NCBI RefSeq assembly: GCF_016906535.1
Contig: NC_057375.1
Span: 1,922,001-1,986,000, forward strand
Length of the DNA stretch: 64,000 nucleotides
Source: Rhizoctonia solani
Taxonomy: Eukaryota > Basidiomycota > Agaricomycetes > Cantharellales > Ceratobasidiaceae
Direction of reading: 5' to 3'
The position numbers and the translations under genes are program-made. The notes beneath the pieces were generated by a model. It saw only the letters and a program-made list of their open reading frames with translations. It made no database searches and had not been told where the DNA came from. Below, in pieces: positions 56,501-64,000 of this stretch; within the stretch, counting starts at the first letter, position 1; each line of letters starts with the position of its first letter.

Positions 56501-58288
56501 GTGATAAGACCGTCCGTGTTTGGGATTCACTCTCTGGTCGTCCATCGACAGCTTCATTTACAAAACACACCAATGATGTCTACGCCATCGCAATCTCATC
56601 AGATGATTCTCAGGTTGTTTCTGGCTGTTGGGACGGGGTAATTCATCTATGGGACATGCAAAGCTGCAGCTCTCTGTTGGGTCCTATTTCGGCACACAAA
56701 TTTGGCATAACCTCGGTTGCCTTTTCGCCTACAGGTTCCTACGTGGTGTCAGGTTCGCGCGATGGTACTATGCGTATGTGGGACAGTCAAACAGGCCAAA
56801 TGCTGTTTGGCCCATTTCAGTACGACAATAAATGGGTAGAGTCTGTTGCAGTCTCGCCTGATGGCGCTCATATATTAGCGGGGTTTGACTATGGTACGAT
56901 TCACGTATGGGATGCGGCCACCGGTAAGGCGGTCTTGGGACCGTTGAAGGAACATTCAAGGTCAATCTCTATGCTGTGGTGTTCGCCTGATGGCACTCGC
57001 ATCATTTCGTACTCCTACGAAGGGGGGGACTTGTGTCTATTGGATGCTCAAAGCGTGATTGCTGCACCAAATTCCTTTCCTGGTCACACTGAAACAATTC
57101 TTTCAATTGACATTTCGTCCGACGGAGACAGTATCGTTTCTGGATCAGCGGATAGGACAGTGTGTGTATGGGACCTAACTAATGGGCAGGTCATGCTTGG
57201 TCCACTCATTGGTCACACCCGTTGGGTCCATTTTGTGCGATTCTCCAGAGACGGAAGTAGAGTATTATCCTGCGCAAGTGATAGGACCATACGCCAATGG
57301 AACGCCCACACCGGAGATGCTTACAACAACGTGATAGGGGATACAACCGGCTATTGCGAATCCAACGGGAACGTGGGCTATGTCTCAGCGGATTATTCTC
57401 CGGATGGTAAATGTATCGCCTCTATTTCCGAAGACGCAGATATTCGCCTTTGGAACTCGAGTACCGGCGAAATGCTTATAGCACCTATCCAAGTCGGAAG
57501 AGTGCTGGGTAGAGTCATTCAGTTTTCTTCGGATGGTAAAACTCTATTCACTGGCTGTGAAGATGCAACTGTTGGTGTGTGGGACGTGCAGAGTGGCCAA
57601 GAAATCGTCAACATTAAATACGACGATCATTTTCCCAATGATTCGCCTGTATGGGCGTTGGCGTTCTCGTCAGACGGCCTATATAACATACAGTGCTTTT
57701 CAAACCCTACTATATGCAGAAGGTCGACATGGAGAGCGGAGGATATGCCCGGAAGTTTCGAGGGCCCTAGCTCACAAGTCGAATCTGTGCGATTCTCCCC
57801 CGATGATACACGAATCGTGGCCGGCTATAGGGACACCACCATCTTCGTATGGGACGTACAAACTGGAAATTCTGTATGGGGCCCACTTAGGGGACACACC
57901 AATTGCGTTAATTCCGTTGCCTACTTTCCTGATGGTAGACGTGTTGCTTCTGCCTCGGAAGACACAGCGATTCGAATATGGGACGTAGATGAGAAGCTCG
58001 ATGACTGCCCGGTGAGTTTACCGTTTTGCATCCCCAATGAACCAATCACGAGCTTACCGACATCTCTAGAATAAATCTGATAAAGAATCGATTGAATGGG
58101 TACTAGCTGAGGACGGATGGGTTATGGACAAGGAGGGCCGGCGACTAGTATGGGTTCCCCACGACTTGCGCGTCTCATTGATGTCACCAAAGAACACAAT
58201 GTTGTTGCATCGTGACGGATATGTAAAATTGGACTTCGAAGGTGCTTGCATAGGAGATGAATGGGCTAGTTCGTGGATAGATATTTGA
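53523..58288 (+). CDS. NACHT-WD40 STAND protein (NLR-like)
   Basis: Signal-transducing ATPase of the fungal NLR-like class; family members such as HET-E control allorecognition and cell death. ATG at 53523 (MSVRDKARKIRTRI). The N-terminal 230 residues, over about five small exons, form a helical region without a domain I recognise; it includes a Pro/Ser/Thr linker and LGLVTGIIEGLIDSIQIFE. NACHT: P-loop SGMAGTGKTTIAYSL (about 54500), Walker B VVVIDALDECED (about 54815-54850), sensor ISSRPEAAIRD. After a helical middle part come about 14 WD40 repeats (about 56170-58010), enough for two seven-bladed propellers; the twelfth is worn (no GH or WD). An intron at 58013-58071 removes an in-frame stop, and the last exon adds the usual tail with EDGWVMDKEGRRLVWVP to TGA 58286-58288. 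The repeats are diverged from each other, unlike the near-identical repeats of fast-evolving HET proteins. Confidence 0.9.
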
Positions 58289-58960
58289 TCATGGGTAAAC
58301 ATAGTTGTCCTGTCTGTTCGGGCTGGATGTATGGGGTGTCATGGGAGTCGAGAGTTACGAAATTATAGTAGCCGCCAAAGCATCCTTGTATCCAATGGTT
58401 GATCTATTTTTCAAAATTATTTCGGCGACTATTTAGTTGATCATTGACCGAGTATCGTAAGACCAGTTGACGGCATTCGAGATATTTATACTGATAGCCG
58501 TCCATTCAAAGGTCGTAATAACGGCCGCTCTTAGCTCCCCATGTAATTAGATATGCTTCCGTGGGAGACACTCGATATGCCAGATTTTGTCGAATGGAAC
58601 GGTGTTGTGACTGCATGCAAAGATAATTTGGAATCAGGGTAGATTGCCAATTACTAGGCGGCGCGGGCTTACGGGTCTAAATCCGCAATGTTACTTCCGT
58701 TATGGTTCTCATTTCCATCGTAATCTCCCGAAATATAGCTAATTATAACACAACTTGATCCTATTTTGCTTGATCCGGCAGTACAGAAATCGTAGTAAGC
58801 TTAAATGGGTATATAGGTGCATAATGGTCTCCAAGCAAATCACCACCGCACATCCTCCGAAGCCGGCAGCTGACCGTGCGAAACAAAGCTGGACCCGGAA
58901 CTTGCCTCATCATCTCATAAAGCCTAACCTTTCTCCTCAACCACAATTGTACCTCTCGCC
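58289..58960. other. Intergenic spacer
   Basis: About 670 bases, AT-rich, no gene or RNA recognised. The last 100 bases should contain the SCOT promoter. Confidence 0.4.
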
Positions 58961-61284
58961 ATGATACTTACTCGTGCACGCTTTGGACCGCTCAATAGGC
59001 GTGTACCCCTGGTATTTTCCCTTCGCCAAATTCATGCTACTCAGACCCGCTGGGATGCCCCCCGGTCATCACAGCGAGCACCGAATAGCGGAAAAGACAA
59101 GATATGGAGCAACGCAGATGAGGCTGTTCAAGACCTTGAGGGAGGAAAGACTTTGCTTAGTGGAGGTAAGTAGCGCACGCTTGGATGTTATTTAATTTAA
59201 TTTAATTCATACAGGTTTTGGACTATGTGGGACGCCGGATACACTTATCCAGGCACTCGCGCGGCGACCAGAAGTCAAAGGTCTTACGGCGGTCTCCAAC
59301 AACGCAGGTGTGGGAGAACGCGGTCTTGGTATGGCTATTTTCGCCTCTAGTCGGATCTACATTCATTCCATCCGTGCGCAGGCAAACTTCTATACACCGG
59401 CCAAATATCCAAAATGATATGCTCGTACATCGGGAATAACAAAAACCTTGAATCTTTGTACCTCGCTGGAAAAGTCGCTATCGAACTTACGCCCCAAGGT
59501 ACTCTTGCCGAAAAGATTCGTAGCGCCGGGGCAGGTGTTCCTGCGTTCTTCACGCCGACTGGGTTTGGAACGGCCGTCCAGGCTGGTGGCATGCCGATCA
59601 AGTATCGTGAAGGTACAGATGGTGAGATTGAGATTCCTGGCTTGGCCAAGGAAGTTAGGGAATTCGGTGGCCGTCAGTATATTATGGAACATTCTCTGTG
59701 AGCATCACACTATTCTTTCAAAACTTATTGGTCTATTGACTCGAGCTCGTAGGCCAGCGGATTATGCGTTCGTTCGGGTACACAAAGCCGATGCTTATGG
59801 AAACTGCCAGTTCCGATATGCGACTCAGAACTTTTCCTCCGTGATGGCCCGTGCAGCCAAGCTTACGATCGTTGAAGGTATGCCTGATTCTAATATTAGG
59901 CTTCTTCCGGGAAACTAATTCCTGTATAGCCGAGGAAATCGTGCCCGTTGGTGCTATCGACCCCCAGCACGTGCACTTGCCCGGTGTTTATGTGGACCGG
60001 ATCGTTCCTGCTACCGCACCCAAAGAGATCGAGTTCAGGACAATCTCTCCCGGGAAAGATGCCGCTATTGGTAAGCTATTTCTTATTGTCAAAAGCACAT
60101 ACTGATAGCTTTGACTGCGATAGATGTCGACGCTGCGCTTGGCGAGAAAGGGGAAGCCCGGGAGCGACGAGAGAGGATCGTAAAGCGCGCGGCCAAGGAG
60201 CTCAGAGATGGATACTACGTGAACCTTGGTACGTCCTTTGAGTTGGAAATGCTAGGAGAATAAGCTCTGATATTTAAACCAGGTATCGGTATGCCCAATT
60301 TGGTCCCGTCGTTCTTACCCAAGGGCATTACTGTCCACCTACAGTCTGAGAATGGAATACTTGGGATGGGACCTTATCCTACTGAGGAAGAAGTCGATGC
60401 GTATGTTGTGTGAAACCAGCAAATTGTTCTCGTCCTTATATGGATTTGATATAGGGATATCATCAACGCCGGTAAAGAGACGGTTACATTGCTTCCCGGC
60501 GCCTCCGTCTTCAATAGCGCGGAGAGTTTCGGTATGATTCGGTACGTGGGTTTCGGCATTTTGCCTTGTCGTTTGACTGAGTAGGTTGGTTAGCGGCGGT
60601 CACATCGACGTTGCCATGCTTGGAGCCTTCCAGGTTTCTCAAGCAGGAGACTTGGCAAACTACATGATTCCACGAAAGGTGTGAAGTTTCCTGTTTATGA
60701 GATTCGGGGTGGGGATTTACGTTTTGTGTTTTGCAGATGGTCAAGGGTGAGTCGTATGCTCTATGCATGCATTCCAAGCACACATTGACGTCGTTGGATT
60801 GATGCTTTTCCTACAAAGGAATGGGTGGTGCGATGGTATGTGACATTTTATAGATTTCGCATTTTCATTTTACTCATCTACTAAATAGGATCTGGTGTCT
60901 AATCCTGATGGAACCAAGGTCGGTAGCATCCGCTTCACTCGAATCTGAGGGTACAACTGAGGTCATGGTATTATATAGGTCATCGTCATGATGGAACACG
61001 TTGCAAAGGGAAACAAACACAAGATTATGAAGGAGTGCGCACTCCCGTTGACTGGCCCCCGTTGTGTATCGCAAATTATCACCGACCTCGTGAGTTGATT
61101 TCTTTCAATGTTATGGTTTGGATAAAATTGAGACGATGTTTTGTAGTGCGTGTTCGACATTGATCGAAAGCAGGGCAAGATGACTCTTACTGAGCTTCAG
61201 CCTGGTGTGACGCTGGCTGAAGTGAGGGAAAAGACGGATGCGGATTATGATGTTGCGCCGGGTGTGAAGGAGATTCCTGCGTGA
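58961..61284 (+). CDS. Succinyl-CoA:3-ketoacid CoA-transferase, mitochondrial (SCOT)
   Basis: Moves CoA from succinyl-CoA to acetoacetate in ketone-body breakdown, in the mitochondrial matrix. ATG at 58961 starts an Arg-rich presequence ([18 protein letters not shown]). The alpha-type half has [50 protein letters not shown] and [16 protein letters not shown]. The beta-type half has [17 protein letters not shown], the catalytic Glu in [12 protein letters not shown] (about 60345), [21 protein letters not shown] and MGGAMDLV. Both halves are fused, as in eukaryotes. About ten introns, some only 45-55 bases. Stop TGA at 61282-61284. All key residues are present; I expect a working enzyme. Confidence 0.94.
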
Positions 61285-61477
61285 CCCAGCCGAAATTTTG
61301 TATTTCCTTACGACGGATGAAATATAATTTGTTGCTCTATAATGCGATTCGAGCCTTGGTGAGGTTCGGATGAATTCGTGAAGTGCATGCAAGACACTCG
61401 ATAATTGCGGACAGGTGATAATGTGTAATGAAGGAATGTGTAACATTTAAATCAAAAACCCCAAGACCCAAAAAGCT

Positions 61478-61565
61478 TGACACCAATGGGATTTGAACCC
61501 ATGCGGTTTCCCACTGCGGTTTGGATTTCCTAAACACAGCGCCTTAACCACTCGGCCATAGTGCC
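61478..61565 (-). tRNA. tRNA-Leu (anticodon UAG) with short intron
   Basis: Minus strand: acceptor GGCACTA with TGGTGTC (two wobble pairs), discriminator A. D arm GCC-GAGTGGTTAA-GGC; anticodon stem CTGTG/CGCAG; loop TTTAGG with anticodon TAG. A short intron of about 9 bases (AAATCCAAA region) follows base 37. The variable arm is long (about 11 bases), as in leucine tRNAs; T arm ATGGG-TTCAAAT-CCCAT. A TTTTT run follows the 3' end. Confidence 0.82.
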
Positions 61566-61716
61566 TTGCTACAAGCTAATGCTTAACCAATATCAACAGC
61601 TATTTTACAAGATGATCGGCATCAAAACTTTTGAGATGACAGCTTAAGAATTTATTTGTTTTGGTCCACCACCCCACTCGGATCAACCTCACCCACCCCC
61701 TAAATCCCTGCTAAAC

Positions 61717-64000
61717 ATGGGATCCAGCTCGAAGCGCAAAGTGCGTTGAAATGGATTATTTACTTATTCTATTAAATCTGTTAATAAACCTCTTCAAGGC
61801 AGTAGTGTCGGCTCCCATAGTCCCAGAACCAAATGATGTGGAAATGTCCGACGGTCAATCCAATGCATCTGGCAATGACGAGTCGGCCATGAGTGAAAAC
61901 GAAGAACAATCCGGAGCACCCCAGCCTGTCAAAGCACCGGGAGTATTCCATGCACCCACCACGCAAGAGCTGGTTGAGCTCCGGGAGGGAACAGAGCTCT
62001 TCAAATCAAATTCATTCAAGCTCCAGGCAAGTACATATTCGTTCATTTCTTAATTTAACTTGATCTAAATTACCGCAGCTAGAACAACTGCTTCGTGAAG
62101 TATCTGCGAGCGAATCTCAGCGAAGCATAGTAGAGAAGGTCCTGATGTCCTTGCACGAACATTTGATAAATTTGCCGTCGATCGCACCCTGCAAGCCACC
62201 AAGTACAATTAAAAAGCGGACCGCCGTTCCTTACCCTGCTCCTCTCCCATCCCAAGACTCTCAATGGACTGTTTCTTTTGAACCGCCATCCAATATCCAG
62301 CTGGTTGGGAGTTGGGCAAATGGGGTAGCAGTGCGTGGAAATGACAAGACTGGGTTCTCGGTTGATCTTGCAGTTGAAATACCCTCGGTGAGCAGCTTTA
62401 CAGATACAAAAAAACTCGCCTTATTCTATCTCCATTTTTTTAATTAGTCGCTACTCCGCGAGAAGGATTATCTCAATGCAAGGTACTTCCACCAGAGGGC
62501 CTACTACCTTGCAATCATTGCATCAAGCTTATCGGCCAAAGGAAACCCTCTTGGACTGACATCCGATGATCTACATTATGAATCCCTAGAACACGACATT
62601 CGACGAACTACACTGGTTATCCTTCCCACAAAAGACTCGTCCTCCGACTTGGCCCGTTCCAAATTCCCCCTCTCCATCCGAATCATCCCCGTATTGCCCT
62701 CAAATAACCCATTGAGCGAGCGACACCTCGGACCTGGCCGCGCTTGTATACGAACCTCTGGTTTATCCGACTTGGATCCCGCACCTACGCCCCTATATAA
62801 TAACTCCGTACTACTTAGCACTACACCTGTCTCTCACCTCTTGTTAATACACAACGCAAAGAGCCAAATACCTGCATTCGGTGATACACTTGCGCTTCTC
62901 CGAGTTTGGGCCAACCAACGTGGTTATGGGACTGGGACCGGTCATAGGTTAGAAGATTCGGCACAGCACGCGCGGTGTGTTCGCGGGTTTGGGTTTTTAG
63001 GTGCCTTGTGGGGTGCTATTATCGTATATCTGGTCCTTGGTGGTAAACCTGTGAAGGGCGTTAAAAAGCAGGCTCGTATTGGGAGAGGTTTGAGTTCCTA
63101 CCAGTTGTTCCGAGCAGTTTTGGATTTCTTGGGTGAGTGTCTTGGGATACTTGGAATAAGGGGTGGCTAAATACTACATAGCAAAACACGATTTCGCAAC
63201 GGCGCCCATATTTCTTGCTGAAAGCCCCGTAAGAACATCTCGTACTCAAGTTGACAAGGAACTTATAGTACTTTAGTTTGAGCTGGCTGATTGGAAGGAG
63301 CACCATGACGCGATATTCATCGATGGTAGTGGCAAGTACAACATGCTGGCAGGTGTGCCTTTAGAGTCACTTGAAATGGTGGGCCGCCCATTTCTACTAC
63401 AAATTCTCTCTGACCCCTCCTCAGTTGAAGCTCGATGCTCAATCGTCATTATTGCTTTTGGATGAGTCCAGTGACGAGGCTTTCGAGGCTACCTTTTTGC
63501 ACGATCTTCGGAACCCAAGATTGCGATTCGACTATTCACTTCGGTATGATCATCCCATAATATATCGTGTTATTACTAACCCTCCAGTCAGAGTGCCTCT
63601 GGATGGCGCAAAATCCAAGGTCGAGACCCTCAGCACTACTCTAGAATGGTCTTCCCGCACGAATGCGCTCATTTCTCAGCTGACTTCGATCATCAGAAAA
63701 GCACTAGGCACCCGTGTCAAAGCATGTGTTGTCCTTCAACCTGCTCCTACGCTTCGGCCTTTGTCCCAATCAACACCCAATTCTATACCATTTGTCGAAC
63801 TCGGTCTTGTCCTGGACCAAACGGAAGCTCCCCGTTTAGTAGATTACGGGCCTCCCGCAGACGATTCAGCTGGCTCAGAGACCTTCCGCGCGTTTTGGGG
63901 TCCCAAATCTGAGCTACGGCGATTCAAGGATGGTCGTATCCTCGAAAGTGTAGTTTGGGAAGTAACCCACCCAGATGAACGAGCCCACATTCCTGGACGG
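61717..64000 (+). CDS. Utp22/Nrap-type rRNA-processing protein (3' end outside window)
   Basis: Component of the UTP-C part of the small-subunit processome, needed for 18S rRNA maturation in the nucleolus. ATG at 61717: a short first exon MGSSSKRK (basic), an intron at 61741-61798, then an acidic Ser/Glu-rich stretch. The next intron appears to use a GC donor (62027-62028), with acceptor near 62078. Conserved stretches: LVGSWANGVAV (first nucleotidyltransferase-like fold), REKDYLNARYFHQRAYYLAIIA, DTLALLRVWANQRG, FGALWGAIIVYLVLGG-type helix, and FRAFWGPKSELRRFKDGRILESVVWE at the window end, the family hallmark. About half of the expected 1100-residue protein is inside the window. Confidence 0.9.

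Overview
This is a piece of a fungal nuclear genome, almost certainly from a basidiomycete of the class Agaricomycetes. The genes are dense and cut by many introns of about 50 bases. They include tandem P450s, a caspase-domain protein with a long C-terminal extension, a NACHT-WD40 protein, H-type lectins, an RTA1-like membrane protein and a chromodomain Ty3/gypsy element. The style recalls Rhizoctonia/Ceratobasidium, but that is an impression, not a proof. Splice models were built by eye from frame, GT/GC-AG sites and family conservation, so exon ends are approximate unless a base is named.

Layout. 1-10.2 kb: three tandem, same-direction cytochrome P450 genes (first cut by the window edge, second intact, third decayed). 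11.8-14.0 kb: mitochondrial type-II NADH dehydrogenase. 14.7-17.3 kb (minus): caspase-domain protein. 18.4-21.0 kb (minus): SUMO E1 subunit Uba2. 21.6-24.4 kb: ABC half-transporter. 24.56-31.12 kb: complete chromovirus-type LTR retrotransposon with a target duplication. 31.2-32.1 kb: CUE-domain protein. 32.25 kb: intron-containing tRNA-Ala(CGC). 33.0-36.7 kb: Kap121/importin-5-type karyopherin lacking its C-terminal part. 37.0-38.3 kb: RTA1-like protein. 38.76-51.92 kb: a 13.2-kb palindrome. 53.5-58.3 kb: NACHT-WD40 protein. 59.0-61.3 kb: succinyl-CoA:3-ketoacid CoA-transferase. 61.5 kb (minus): tRNA-Leu(UAG). 61.7 kb to the end: rRNA-processing protein Utp22/Nrap (partial).

The most unusual structure is the palindrome. 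Two arms of about 5.67 kb, nearly identical, are arranged head to head around a 1.8-kb centre. Each arm carries an H-type lectin gene at its outer end and an LTR at its inner end. The centre holds a retrotransposon gag region that is itself split by a solo LTR. The only arm differences I found are small indels in short runs; one breaks the left lectin gene. Beyond the outer edges the arms fade into about 80 bases of weaker inverted similarity, which suggests an older inverted duplication that was later homogenised.

The retrotransposon is very informative. An 11-base match between the predicted RNA start and the primer-binding site points to Tf1-type self-priming. A G-GGA-AAA heptamer with a downstream hairpin can explain gag-pol expression by -1 frameshifting. 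All nine differences between its two LTRs lie at CpG sites, and the loss of a catalytic Asp in the reverse transcriptase fits the same CpG decay.

The housekeeping genes (Uba2, Nde, SCOT, Utp22, Kap121) do not form one pathway. The accessory genes (P450s, lectins, caspase-like and NACHT-WD40 proteins) belong to families that are expanded in Agaricomycetes and linked to self/non-self recognition, cell death and secondary metabolism.
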